Of a DNA stretch of 64,000 nucleotides, positions 25,894-35,195 are shown one piece after another (within the stretch, counting starts at the first letter, position 1; every line of letters begins with the position of its first letter). The translations under genes were made by a program, and so were the position numbers. The stretch comes from Gordoniibacillus chartarius (GTDB lineage: Bacteria; Bacillota; Bacilli; Paenibacillales; NBRC-103111). The stretch is taken from positions 1-64,000 of the forward strand of contig NZ_JBHLWN010000076.1 of the NCBI RefSeq assembly GCF_042432825.1, given 5' to 3'. Under the pieces are notes generated by a model. The model saw nothing but the letters and a program-made list of their open reading frames with translations, was not told the origin of the DNA and did not search any database.

Positions 25894-27666
25894 TTAAACT
25901 TCGTTCCGCGGTATTCTGACGGTCACCAGCGTCCCCTTCCCCGCTTCGCTGGCGTACGTTAATCCGTACTCCTCGCCGAAATACGACTGAAGCCGCAGCT
26001 TCACGTTCATCGCCCCGTAGCCGCTGCCGGTTTCCGAAGCATCCAGCGTACCGGACTGCAGCTTCGCCAGCTTGTCCGGGTCCATGCCGATGCCGTTGTC
26101 TTCGACGGCGACGACCAAGTCGCTGCCGTCCGCATAAGCGCGAATCCGAATCGATCCTTCCCGGCTTACGCGGCCCAGGATCCCATGCATAATCGCATTT
26201 TCGACGATCGGCTGCAGCGTAATTTTCGGAATCGGCGTCTCCAGCAGCTCTTCCGGCACCTCGACCGCATAGTCGATCTTGTGATCGAACCGGATATTTT
26301 GAATCTGAACGTAGAAGGATACGTGGTCGATCTCCTCGCGAAGCGAGATAATGTCTCTGCCGTTGCTTAGGCTCAGCTTATAGAACCGCGACAGCGCCTT
26401 GACCACTCCTTTAATATCCTGATTCATCCCCCGGTTCGCCATCCAGTTGATCATATCCAGCGTGTTGTACAGGAAGTGCGGGTTGATTTGGGATTGCAGT
26501 GCTTTCAGCTCGGCGTTTTTCATCTCCTGGCCAAGCCGGTACTGCTCCTTATTCATGTCCTCGATCTTGTTGACCATGAAATTGTACGTATGAATGAGCT
26601 CGCCGACCTCGTCGCGTCCCTGCTTGCGCGGAAGCGCCACCAGCGCGCCGCTCTGCACATCCTTCAAATGCGTGATCAGCTGCGAGATGCGGCGGGTAAT
26701 CGAGTGCGCCAGCACATAAGCGATGAAATATGCCACCGTCGCAATGATGAGCAGAAGAATCAGTAAAAAATTGCGAAGCTTGCGGCTCTCCTCGACAATT
26801 TCAATGAGCGGGATTTCGGTGACCATCGACCACTGGGAGGAAGGGATCGGGTGATACAGATAGTAGGTCGTTCCGTTGTCGAAGACGTACGTCTGGTCGT
26901 CATTTCCAGGCAGCTCATCGTCGAGCTGAGGAGCCGCCCCGGGCTGGGACGATAAAATCATCCGCCCTTCCGCATCGCGCAAATAGGTGACACTGTTCTT
27001 GACGACGTCCGCCTTCGCGAGAATGGACTGGAGCACGCTCTTCTTGACGTCGATCTGAATCCGTCCGAGTATTTCCGCATAGTTGGCCGTATTTAACAAA
27101 TTGCGGACGACATGAAGATAGGGGCTGTCCGAGCCTTGCTGCTGTATATCGCTCGTCGTGCACCATAGCAGCTTGGCCCGCTCGTCCCTCAGACGCTGAA
27201 AGCACGGCGCCTTCTCGGCTTGTTCCATGGGCAGGAAATTTTCTCTCTCATTTGCGAAAATAATATCGTCCTGCATGTACAGCATAACTTTCGCCACATC
27301 AATGTCATCTTCGAAAGAGCGCAGCGTTTGCTTCAATTCTTGATACATTTCCATTTGCCGGCTCGTATCCTTGCCCTCCACTTCCCGGAGCGCTGCCGAC
27401 AAGCTCGGCGTGACCGCGATCGTATCCGACGTCTCTTCCACCCGCTGCAGCCGGTAGCGCAGGAACGAATAAGTCAGCTCGAAGCCCTGTCTGGCGGAAT
27501 ATGTGCTCTGCTCCAGCAGGATGCCCGAAATCCGCTCCGACGCGATGATTTGGAACAACCCCAGCGGCAGCAAAATGAACGCGATATACGTAAACAAAAT
27601 CTTGTTGCGCAGCTTTGTATGATACAGCAGCTTTAATACATAGCGGGGCAGCACTCGAAACATCAT
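25894..27666 (-). CDS. YesM-type sensor histidine kinase
   Basis: A 590-residue membrane kinase. First transmembrane helix is about residues 22-43, followed by an extracellular sensor region with a Cache-like pattern to about 298. The second helix spans 299-321 and is followed by a HAMP domain. The His_kinase domain has phospho-acceptor His397 in QSQINPHFLYNTLD, and the HATPase region has ENAIMHGI and VEDNGIGMD. The family works with AraC-type response regulators to switch on sugar operons. The ATGATG start overlaps the stop of the regulator gene by four bases, so translation is coupled. It lies upstream of the galactan ABC operon, its likely target (inference). Confidence 0.93.
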   Translation of the reverse strand: MMFRVLPRYVLKLLYHTKLRNKILFTYIAFILLPLGLFQIIASERISGILLEQSTYSARQGFELTYSFLRYRLQRVEETSDTIAVTPSLSAALREVEGKDTSRQMEMYQELKQTLRSFEDDIDVAKVMLYMQDDIIFANERENFLPMEQAEKAPCFQRLRDERAKLLWCTTSDIQQQGSDSPYLHVVRNLLNTANYAEILGRIQIDVKKSVLQSILAKADVVKNSVTYLRDAEGRMILSSQPGAAPQLDDELPGNDDQTYVFDNGTTYYLYHPIPSSQWSMVTEIPLIEIVEESRKLRNFLLILLLIIATVAYFIAYVLAHSITRRISQLITHLKDVQSGALVALPRKQGRDEVGELIHTYNFMVNKIEDMNKEQYRLGQEMKNAELKALQSQINPHFLYNTLDMINWMANRGMNQDIKGVVKALSRFYKLSLSNGRDIISLREEIDHVSFYVQIQNIRFDHKIDYAVEVPEELLETPIPKITLQPIVENAIMHGILGRVSREGSIRIRAYADGSDLVVAVEDNGIGMDPDKLAKLQSGTLDASETGSGYGAMNVKLRLQSYFGEEYGLTYASEAGKGTLVTVRIPRNEV

Positions 27667-29231
27667 TGAAACCGCTCCCTATATTCGGAAGGCGTCATTC
27701 CCGTAAACTTGCGGAACACCTTGGCGAAATATTCCCCGTCCTTGAAGCCGACCTGACCGGCAATATCCGACACCTTCAAGCTTCTTTCCTTCAGGAGCTC
27801 TCTCGCCTTCTCGATCCGGTATTCCAGGACATACTGCTTGACCGTCGTGCCTGTCGCTTCCTTGAACACGGATATGACATAGGACATCGACAGCTGCAAA
27901 TGGTCGCTGATTTCTTGTACCGATAAATGATCGTCGGCATAATGCTGATGCACATATTTCACGATTTTCGACGAAATGTGACCGTGCCCCTTCTGATGGG
28001 TCTCCCATGCTTTGTGCCACACCTGCAGCTTCGCCAGCAAAATATCCTGCAGTTCGCCCAAATAGCGGCATTCGAACATTCGTTCCCACGCTGCACTCAT
28101 GGCTTCGCTGCCCGTTTCCCCGTGTAAGCCGGCTTCGTGAAAATAATGCTCCAGCTCCTGCACCAACCGGTAATACAGCTCCTTCACTTGGTTAACGGGG
28201 GTGCCCGGTGCGCGCCGAAACTCCGAAGACAGCTGCCGCACGAGCCTCTCATAGTCATCGAACTTTTCTTGCGCGAGCATCTCCTTGAATCTCTCCAAGT
28301 GTTTCGGGTCCGGTGTATGGGGTTCCTTCGGCGACGTGGAAGCGGGATCTCCATATAGGATAAGGGAGTAGGGGCCGCGAAAAAACGACTCCTGCAGCAA
28401 AACGACTGCCGTTATATAAGATTCGTGAGCATGAGCCAGCCCTGCAACAGGAACGCCGATCGCAATATCATGCTTGACTTGCCGGCCTCTCAGCTCGTAC
28501 GAAAACATACTGAAAACATCTTTCAGATTCGTGGCGGAGAGCTTCGAGCGGTCCGGGGCGATCAGCTGCACGACGACATGCCTATCGTCCTTGGCGAACA
28601 TAAGCGCCGCGACGCCATATTCCGCTGCGCTCGATTCCAGCAGACGTTCCAGCTCGTCCAATTCCGGATGCTCCCGGTCCAGCTTGACCATGCAGGTGAC
28701 GCCGGCGTATTCCGGCGTTATGGAGCCGGGAAGCCACGACAGCTCTTGGGCCAAGTCTCCCCGGTCCGCATTCGGACGGGTCAGCGTTTGCGCCGCTTGA
28801 CGCTTCAGCAGATGCGCTTTCTCGGCGGACAGGCTCAGCATTTGCTGCTGCTTGCGCTCCGCCTCATGCTCGGAGACGGCCGTCGCCAGCGCCGCCTCGA
28901 CTTCATCGACATCGAGCGGCTTCTCCACGTAGCTGATCGCCTTCAAGGTGATTGCCGCTTTCAAATATTCTTTCTCGGCATAGCCGCTCATAAATACGAT
29001 TTTGCAATTCGGGTATTTGCGGCGCAGCTGCGAAGCCAAGGCAACGCCGTCCATGCGCGGCATCTTTATATCCGTCAGGACGATATCCGGCTCGTAGGCT
29101 TCGCATACCGCCAGTGCATCCATCCCGTCGACCGCTTCTTTGACTTCGGATATGTGCAGCCTACTCCAATCGACCGACTCCAGTATCCCTTCCCGCGTTA
29201 ACCGTTCATCCTCGACGAGGAGAAGTTTCAT
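27663..29231 (-). CDS. YesN-type response regulator with AraC HTH
   Basis: A 522-residue cytoplasmic regulator. The receiver is residues 1-120, with acidic pocket ED at 7-8, phospho-acceptor Asp54 in VLTDIKMPRMDG and conserved Lys in YVEKPLD. A middle region of about 280 residues follows with no clear motif. The C-terminal AraC domain, from about residue 420, has two HTH units: LSVQEISDHLQLSMSYVISVFKEATGTT and KVSDIAGQVGFKDGEYFAKVFRKFTGMTPSEYR. ATG at 29231 follows AAGGGG. First of a two-gene operon with the YesM-type kinase. Confidence 0.93.
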   Translation of the reverse strand: MKLLLVEDERLTREGILESVDWSRLHISEVKEAVDGMDALAVCEAYEPDIVLTDIKMPRMDGVALASQLRRKYPNCKIVFMSGYAEKEYLKAAITLKAISYVEKPLDVDEVEAALATAVSEHEAERKQQQMLSLSAEKAHLLKRQAAQTLTRPNADRGDLAQELSWLPGSITPEYAGVTCMVKLDREHPELDELERLLESSAAEYGVAALMFAKDDRHVVVQLIAPDRSKLSATNLKDVFSMFSYELRGRQVKHDIAIGVPVAGLAHAHESYITAVVLLQESFFRGPYSLILYGDPASTSPKEPHTPDPKHLERFKEMLAQEKFDDYERLVRQLSSEFRRAPGTPVNQVKELYYRLVQELEHYFHEAGLHGETGSEAMSAAWERMFECRYLGELQDILLAKLQVWHKAWETHQKGHGHISSKIVKYVHQHYADDHLSVQEISDHLQLSMSYVISVFKEATGTTVKQYVLEYRIEKARELLKERSLKVSDIAGQVGFKDGEYFAKVFRKFTGMTPSEYRERFQ

Positions 29232-29350
29232 AGAGATGACCCCTTGCCCTATAGTCATGATGCAGATTAATAGTATCGTGAAAACGATGAATTGGAAAGG
29301 GTAAAACCATTCATACGGAGTCGGTTCGAGCCTCGAGACTGGTTCATGTC

Positions 29351-29470
29351 AGCCATTATGGTGGCTGTTCGGTGACGCGTGTCGCTCCGCGGCTGTAACG
29401 ACGCTTTACATCGTTACGCTGAGCATTCGTGCTAAACCGGAGTAAGTTAACGATGCAGAACATCGCTAAC
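29351..29470. repeat. Cluster of extragenic palindromes
   Basis: Three hairpins lie in the gap between the response regulator and the GH2 terminator: AGCCA-TTATGG-TGGCT (29351-29366); GTAACGACG-CTTTA-CATCGTTAC (29395-29417, one mismatch); GTTAACGATG-CAGAA-CATCGCTAAC (29446-29470, one mismatch). The last two share stem length, a five-base loop and the core TAACGA, so they look like diverged copies of one element. No open frame with a ribosome site is present. The regulator's promoter probably lies at 29240-29290. Confidence 0.55.
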
Positions 29471-29543
29471 GGCTCCGACACTTGGGGATGTCGCGCCGCT
29501 CCTGCGACTTTAACAATCGACCGCTGTCAGGAAGTCCGCGCAC

Positions 29544-29582
29544 AAAAAAAATCAATCCCCGCGTGACCACGCGAAGATTGAT
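29544..29582 (-). terminator. Terminator of the aguA-GH2 operon
   Basis: On the minus strand ATCAATC-TT-CGCGTG-GT-CACGCG-GG-GATTGAT ends in TTTTTTTT, seven bases past the GH2 stop. A textbook intrinsic terminator. Confidence 0.93.
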
Positions 29583-29589
29583 GTACTCT

Positions 29590-32500
29590 CTACCTTTCAA
29601 ACCGGAACCAGCCGAAATCGAACAGCGAGCCCGGCAGGAAAATGAACGTTACATGCTGCAACCCCGTTACCCGTTCCAATTCGAATACTCGCTTCTCATA
29701 GCCGTCGGACTTCGCGAAATCGACAAGCTGATTGCTTTCAGCGCCGTCCGGACCGGAGAAGCGGATGTGAATCGTATTTTTATCGATCGGCGAATTTCCG
29801 TACACGACAAGCTTGGCGGCACCCTCACCGGCAAAATCCATCTGCTCGAACACCAGCGATACGTTATTCCCTATGCCTTCAACGCTGCTCTCCGCAATCG
29901 TGAACGTATCGCCGTAAATATGGTCGCACGACGCAGCGAAATTTTGCTCAAAGGCTCTGTTCCTCCGGTGAAACGTAAAGCCTTTAATATGCACCTTCTG
30001 ATGAAGGACGAAACAAATCGACGTAATGCCGCGCAGCGTCTTGGGCAACCGGTACGTTTCTTCTTGGTACACGTTCCATTTGGATGGCTTCTGATAAATG
30101 ACGTCGGCCAGCAGCGCGCTGTCCGCTTCCCCCGGCATGCCCTCCCAAATTTGCAAGGCATACGCCTCGCTGGTCAATGCGAAGATCGGAATCGTGATCG
30201 TATCCGAGCCGTAAGGGCCGAAGTCGATGTCGCGGAAGCCGACCTGCGTTTCCCCGTCCCGGCTTGTCGCGACTCCGCGTTCGTTCCCGTTGCCGACTTC
30301 CCCTTTGCTGTAATCGTACAATCCCGCGGAAATAAATCCGTACGGGTCCTTGTAAGCCGTGCCAAGACCGTCCGCCGAAAATTCCAGCTGCGAGATCAGC
30401 TTCGTCTTGTCGCTGCCGTTCTTGCCCGTACAGCGGAGCCGGAACTGTCCGTCGCCGAGCGCCGTAAGCTTCGCTTCGAGTCCGTTCGCTTCGACCTTGG
30501 CGATGTTGGAGACGATCCCTGCATCGTTCACAACACTCCACTCCACTTCCCGATAGGAAGCGGATGCAGGGTGCAGCACAGCGCGGACGAGCATTTCCCG
30601 GCAGGACGGGTCGAACCGCTGTCCCGACTCGGAGACGATTTCGATTTTGCGGAGCGGGATTTCCGCATCGCTTCCCATGACGATCGGCAGCTCCCGATTG
30701 CGCGCACCGGCGGATACACCCGCCAACGTCCGATCCGTAACCGGATAAGACTCGAATTCCGCGCTGCAGCTCTCCATACCGGCGGAGGTAACGTCAATTC
30801 GCACTTTGCCCGGCTCCAGCGTGGAAGCGATGACGGCCATCAGCTTGCCGCTGAACAGTCTTCGGCTGAGCCCTTTATACGGATCGTAGTCCGTGCTGTC
30901 CCCATTATCGAGCCCGATCAGCCGCCCTGCGCCCGTTACCTCGACCCTTACGCGATTGTTTGCATTTTCCACAGGATTGCCGTGCTCGTCTTCCACCGTA
31001 ATCGCTGCGAAGATCAGGTCCGTGCCGTCCGCCGCCAGCGTTGTCTTATCCGCATTCAGCCGGATTCGTTTCGCGTCGCCGAACGACCGGCGTACATCGA
31101 CAGCGATAACCTCACCATGTTCATCATAGGCCATCGCCTTTAATTCCCCCGGCTCATAAGGTAGCTTCCACCAGCCGACCAGCTGCGTTCCGTGCGCATG
31201 ATCGATATGATGGGTGCCGACAGTGACGCCGTTGAACTGCAGTTCAACGACAGGCGCATTCGAGCATACGCGGACGTCGATCGTTTGCCCCGGGTTGAAG
31301 TCCCAATAAGGAAAAATGTGCACCATCGGCTTCTTCTTGTAATCCGTCCACGCCGATTGATAAATGTAGTACGAATCCTTCGGAAACGTCGCGGTATCCG
31401 CTTGCCCGAAATACGAGTTCTTCGTATGATACGGCGTCGGTTCCCCGATATAATCGAAGCCGGTCCATAGAAACTGCCCGAGCGAGAACGGGGTATCTCT
31501 TTCCGCCACAATGCACGCTTCGGCGGACCGCGCCCCCCAGCTTGTCGCACTGTTGCCAAGGGCGGAGCACTGCTCGTCGTCGTCGGCAAGAATGGATTTC
31601 TCGAACGGGAAATGATAAATGCCGCGGCTTTGCACGACGGAAGCGGTCTCGCTGCCGTAGATGATCCAGTCCGGATGCTCCTCGTGATGCTTGCGGTAAT
31701 ATTTTTCCGCGTAGTTATAACCTGCCACCTTGACGATGTCGGCGCATTTTTGAGCGTTCTCCCAAGGCATATAATTCGACCCGATCGTGACTCTGGCGTT
31801 CTGCTTCGGATCGTGCTTCCGCACTTCATCCATAAGCATTCGCGTCACTTCTTGCCCGCGCTCATCCGCGTGGGTATCGTAAATCTCGTTACCGATACTC
31901 CACATCAGCAAGCTGGGATGGTTGCGGTCGCGCCTGACCCAGCTCCTCACATCCCGCGCAGCCCATTCCTTGAAAAATCTCGCGTAATCATACGGCGTCT
32001 TCGGCCGTTCCCACATATCGAAAGCTTCCGAGACGACGAGCAGCCCCATCTCATCCGCCAGGTCCATCAGCTCCTTGGCCGGCATATTGTGGGCGGTCCG
32101 CACCGCATTGACCCCCATATGCTTCAGGATCGCGAATCTGCGCCGCAAGGCGGCTTTGTTGAATGCCGCTCCGAGCGCCCCCAAATCGTGATGCTCGCAT
32201 ACGCCGTTCAGCTTCAGCTTGACGCCGTTAAGCCGCAGCCCGTCGTTCGGATCCATCGTAACGGTTCGAAATCCGATGCGCTGCGAGACCGTTTCGAGCG
32301 TTTCCTTCGCTTCCGCCGTCTCCAGCCGGGTGACCAGCCCGTAAAGCTCCGGCTCTTCCGTGCTCCACCGCTTCGGATGCGGGATCAGCAGCCTTTGCCG
32401 GTTTACAACACCAGCCGCACTGCCTGCCTCTAGCCGTTCCGATGAGGACGCCACCGGGCTGCCAGCGTACAGAAGCGTGTGCGTCAGGAGTACGTCTTCC

Positions 32501-33012
32501 AGCAGGCTTAGCTCGGTGTCGACTTCAACCAGCCAGCCGCCGTCCGCCAGCTTCGTGCCGATATAGACGCCGTCCGTAACGATATGCGTCGGCCCTCTTG
32601 TTTTGAGCCATACGTTCCGGAATATGCCGGCCCCCGAATACCAGCGGCTGTTCGGACTTTGATGCACGACCTTCACGACGACTTCATTGTCACCGTCCAC
32701 GACGGCATCGGTAATATCATGCTCGAAGGAGGAATACCCATACTTCCATTCGCCCGCCAGCCGGCCGTTCACATAGACGGAAGAATCCATATAGACGCCG
32801 TCAAAACAAAGCAAAAGCTGCGTCCCGTCCTTCTTCACGGCAAATCTTTTCCGATACCAGCCGATACTGTTCTCGTACAGCTGCAGCGTTTGGTATATGA
32901 GCCAATCGTGCGGAAGGTCGACAGGCTCGAACGCAAGGCCGGTACAGTCCGCTGCTTCCAAACCGCTCTTCGCAAATTCCCATCCGTCGTTAAATAGCTT
33001 CTTCTGATTCAT
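29590..33012 (-). CDS. Glycoside hydrolase family 2 protein (beta-galactosidase-like)
   Basis: A 1140-residue cytoplasmic enzyme without signal peptide. In order: an N-terminal jelly-roll sugar-binding domain (FNDGWEFAKSG; DLPHDWLIYQ), an Ig-like domain, and a TIM barrel with NGVCEHHDLGALGAA, the acid/base Glu in MWSIGNEIYD and the nucleophile Glu in IIYGSETAS. After about residue 540 come a DUF4982-like Ig domain and long beta-rich extensions, ending with a probable carbohydrate-binding module. GH2 covers beta-galactosidase, beta-mannosidase and beta-glucuronidase; this architecture is usually annotated beta-galactosidase but the substrate cannot be read off. It follows aguA by 82 bases, where xylanase or xylosidase genes sit in the known Paenibacillus aldouronate cluster. 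Confidence 0.92.
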   Translation of the reverse strand: MNQKKLFNDGWEFAKSGLEAADCTGLAFEPVDLPHDWLIYQTLQLYENSIGWYRKRFAVKKDGTQLLLCFDGVYMDSSVYVNGRLAGEWKYGYSSFEHDITDAVVDGDNEVVVKVVHQSPNSRWYSGAGIFRNVWLKTRGPTHIVTDGVYIGTKLADGGWLVEVDTELSLLEDVLLTHTLLYAGSPVASSSERLEAGSAAGVVNRQRLLIPHPKRWSTEEPELYGLVTRLETAEAKETLETVSQRIGFRTVTMDPNDGLRLNGVKLKLNGVCEHHDLGALGAAFNKAALRRRFAILKHMGVNAVRTAHNMPAKELMDLADEMGLLVVSEAFDMWERPKTPYDYARFFKEWAARDVRSWVRRDRNHPSLLMWSIGNEIYDTHADERGQEVTRMLMDEVRKHDPKQNARVTIGSNYMPWENAQKCADIVKVAGYNYAEKYYRKHHEEHPDWIIYGSETASVVQSRGIYHFPFEKSILADDDEQCSALGNSATSWGARSAEACIVAERDTPFSLGQFLWTGFDYIGEPTPYHTKNSYFGQADTATFPKDSYYIYQSAWTDYKKKPMVHIFPYWDFNPGQTIDVRVCSNAPVVELQFNGVTVGTHHIDHAHGTQLVGWWKLPYEPGELKAMAYDEHGEVIAVDVRRSFGDAKRIRLNADKTTLAADGTDLIFAAITVEDEHGNPVENANNRVRVEVTGAGRLIGLDNGDSTDYDPYKGLSRRLFSGKLMAVIASTLEPGKVRIDVTSAGMESCSAEFESYPVTDRTLAGVSAGARNRELPIVMGSDAEIPLRKIEIVSESGQRFDPSCREMLVRAVLHPASASYREVEWSVVNDAGIVSNIAKVEANGLEAKLTALGDGQFRLRCTGKNGSDKTKLISQLEFSADGLGTAYKDPYGFISAGLYDYSKGEVGNGNERGVATSRDGETQVGFRDIDFGPYGSDTITIPIFALTSEAYALQIWEGMPGEADSALLADVIYQKPSKWNVYQEETYRLPKTLRGITSICFVLHQKVHIKGFTFHRRNRAFEQNFAASCDHIYGDTFTIAESSVEGIGNNVSLVFEQMDFAGEGAAKLVVYGNSPIDKNTIHIRFSGPDGAESNQLVDFAKSDGYEKRVFELERVTGLQHVTFIFLPGSLFDFGWFRFER

Positions 33013-33094
33013 CCCCGGTTACCCTCTTTTCGGAATGCTGAAGTCGGCGCCGACCGGCGCATGCCGCAGGGCGATAGCCGCTAGCCGCAATGGA

Positions 33095-35167
33095 CTATAC
33101 GAAAATCACACGCTTGCCTTGATCGGGAATGCCGGACTTCCGGTAAAAGTACGTGTTGACGACATCGCGCCACTCTTTCGCATTGTCCAGCTGTCTGGCG
33201 AGTCTCTCGCCTATATGCCGAAACCGCTCCGCGTCCAGTTTGCCCTCCAGGCTTCGCCAGCGCACAATCCATTGCTCCACCTGCTCCACGCCTTCGAAGT
33301 GAGTGTCATAGATATGCTGGATGACCGTCTTGCCCGATTGAAGGCGATACGTGTACGGGACATGATGGAAAAACAGCAGCAGCTCGTCCGGACAGCTTGA
33401 TGTTCGCTCATACCGTTCCGCGTTGGCGCCGACGTATTGACCCGCATAGCCGGTACCCGTAGCGACCGTCCGGTCGACTCCGACACCGTCCCGATCGGCA
33501 AAATGATACGTCCCCCATTTGGAGTATTCGTACCCGTCCACATCAACGCCGTAATGGAGATGCGGACGCACCATCCAGCCTACCCCGAGCGGCGAAGTAT
33601 ACTTCTCGTACGCCGGCCACGATTCCATCAATATATCCGTTACCGCAGACGCAACCTCGGAATTATCGCCGAAGGTGAGCCGCACCCATTCGGCGGCGAT
33701 CTGCTCGGCGGACAGCTCCGGGTTCCAGATCAGTCTCCCGTACCCGAACAAATTCGCTTGAGCGAGATGGTGTCCGGTCCAGTTGTCGTCATCGCCGACA
33801 TTCGTAACTGCGGTAATTCCGCAATGCGAGTACGGATGCACGCGGCCGGCCGCAATGTCCTTGACCTTGCTTCCTTCCCCTTTCACCAGCGTATCGAACT
33901 CCAGCACCTGTTTCCACTGCGGGACGAGGTAGCACACATCGATCTGATGACCGGTATACTCTTGCGTAATCTGGAATTCCATGATCTGGTTCGTCCGCTC
34001 CATCGCCCCGAACAGCGGCGAGACCGGCTCGCGCACCTGGAAGTCCATCGGGCCGTTCTTGATCTGAAGCACGACATTATCCATGAACCGGCCGTCGAGA
34101 GGCTTGAAATGGTCGTACGCCGCGCGGGCGCGGTCCGTCGTGCGGTCCCGCCAATCCTGTTGACAATTGTAGACGAAGCACCGCCACAGCACCAGTCCGC
34201 CGTACGGCTTCAGCGCAGCCGCCAGCATATTCGCCCCGTCGGCGTGATCCCGGCCGTAAGTGAACGGGCCGGGCCGGTTCTCCGAATCGGCCTTGACGAC
34301 GAAGCCGCCGAAATCGGGAATATGCCGGTACACCCGCTCCGCCGCTCTTTGCCACCAGGCCGCGACTTCGGCGTCGAGCGGATCGGCCGTCGCCGTTTCC
34401 CCCAGCTCTACGGGACTCGCATAATTGGCGCTTAAGAACAAGCGGATGCCATACTCGCGGAACGCGTCCGCAATCGCCGCCACATCCGGCAGCAGCTGTT
34501 CGGTGAGGAGCATCGTCTCCTGCCGGTGGACGTTGACGTTATTGATGGCGATGCCGTTAATGCCGATGGAGGCCATCAGCCGGGCGTAGTCCCGAATCCG
34601 CGGCGAGCCGCTCAGAACACGGCCATCCGCATAAAGAAACGAACGACCGGCATAGCCCCTCTCGATGGAGCCGTCCATATTGTCCCAATGATTAATCATC
34701 CTCAGCCCGTATTTCGGCTGCTCCGTCACATCGAGGCTGCCGAGGTCCGCTCCGGTCACGATCAGGCGCAGGAAGTGAAACACCGCATACAGCAGGCCTT
34801 TCCCTGAACCGCCGGCCAGCACGATCGCCTCCCGGTCCGGTTCGCATACGGTCTTGATCCGGTAACTCTCCTCACCGAAGGCGGACGTTTCCCCTCCCCC
34901 GATCAACCGGGCGACGTGCGCCGAGCCCCCGACCGTTCCAAGCAAAATATAGCGTCGTCCCGTTACAGGCGCCGGTACGATCGCAGGCCTCTTGCCGAGC
35001 ATCGCTGCCATCCCCGCGGTCAATTCGTCTACCGCGGTCTTGAGAGGCCCTTGTTCAGCCGCTTCTGTCAGCACGATGTCTTGTGCCCATTCGACGGCCG
35101 CCTCTCGCGCTGCTTGACCCAGCAGATCGTATTGCAGCCAGCATGAGTACCCGTTGTTGTTTTTCAC
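33095..35167 (-). CDS. aguA: GH67 alpha-glucuronidase
   Basis: Removes (4-O-methyl)-glucuronic acid from the non-reducing end of aldouronic oligosaccharides of glucuronoxylan, inside the cell. The 690-residue length and lack of a signal peptide are typical. The N-terminal domain is followed by the barrel with GLRMINHWDNMDGSIERGYAG, GFVVKADSENRPGPFTYGRDHADGAN, and the catalytic acidic residues in KNGPMDFQVREPVSPL. The C-terminal helical domain has GVGWMVRPHLHYG. The start is GTG at 35167 with GGGAGGATTACT upstream. It follows the two permease genes by 28 bases, so import and hydrolysis are co-expressed. Confidence 0.95.
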   Translation of the reverse strand: MKNNNGYSCWLQYDLLGQAAREAAVEWAQDIVLTEAAEQGPLKTAVDELTAGMAAMLGKRPAIVPAPVTGRRYILLGTVGGSAHVARLIGGGETSAFGEESYRIKTVCEPDREAIVLAGGSGKGLLYAVFHFLRLIVTGADLGSLDVTEQPKYGLRMINHWDNMDGSIERGYAGRSFLYADGRVLSGSPRIRDYARLMASIGINGIAINNVNVHRQETMLLTEQLLPDVAAIADAFREYGIRLFLSANYASPVELGETATADPLDAEVAAWWQRAAERVYRHIPDFGGFVVKADSENRPGPFTYGRDHADGANMLAAALKPYGGLVLWRCFVYNCQQDWRDRTTDRARAAYDHFKPLDGRFMDNVVLQIKNGPMDFQVREPVSPLFGAMERTNQIMEFQITQEYTGHQIDVCYLVPQWKQVLEFDTLVKGEGSKVKDIAAGRVHPYSHCGITAVTNVGDDDNWTGHHLAQANLFGYGRLIWNPELSAEQIAAEWVRLTFGDNSEVASAVTDILMESWPAYEKYTSPLGVGWMVRPHLHYGVDVDGYEYSKWGTYHFADRDGVGVDRTVATGTGYAGQYVGANAERYERTSSCPDELLLFFHHVPYTYRLQSGKTVIQHIYDTHFEGVEQVEQWIVRWRSLEGKLDAERFRHIGERLARQLDNAKEWRDVVNTYFYRKSGIPDQGKRVIFV

Positions 35168-35195
35168 AGTAATCCTCCCATAGATAACGTCAAGC

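Noticed and set aside
29482..31143. 553-codon open frame on the plus strand
   Set aside because: Antisense to the 3' half of the GH2 gene and running through its terminator; no ribosome site.
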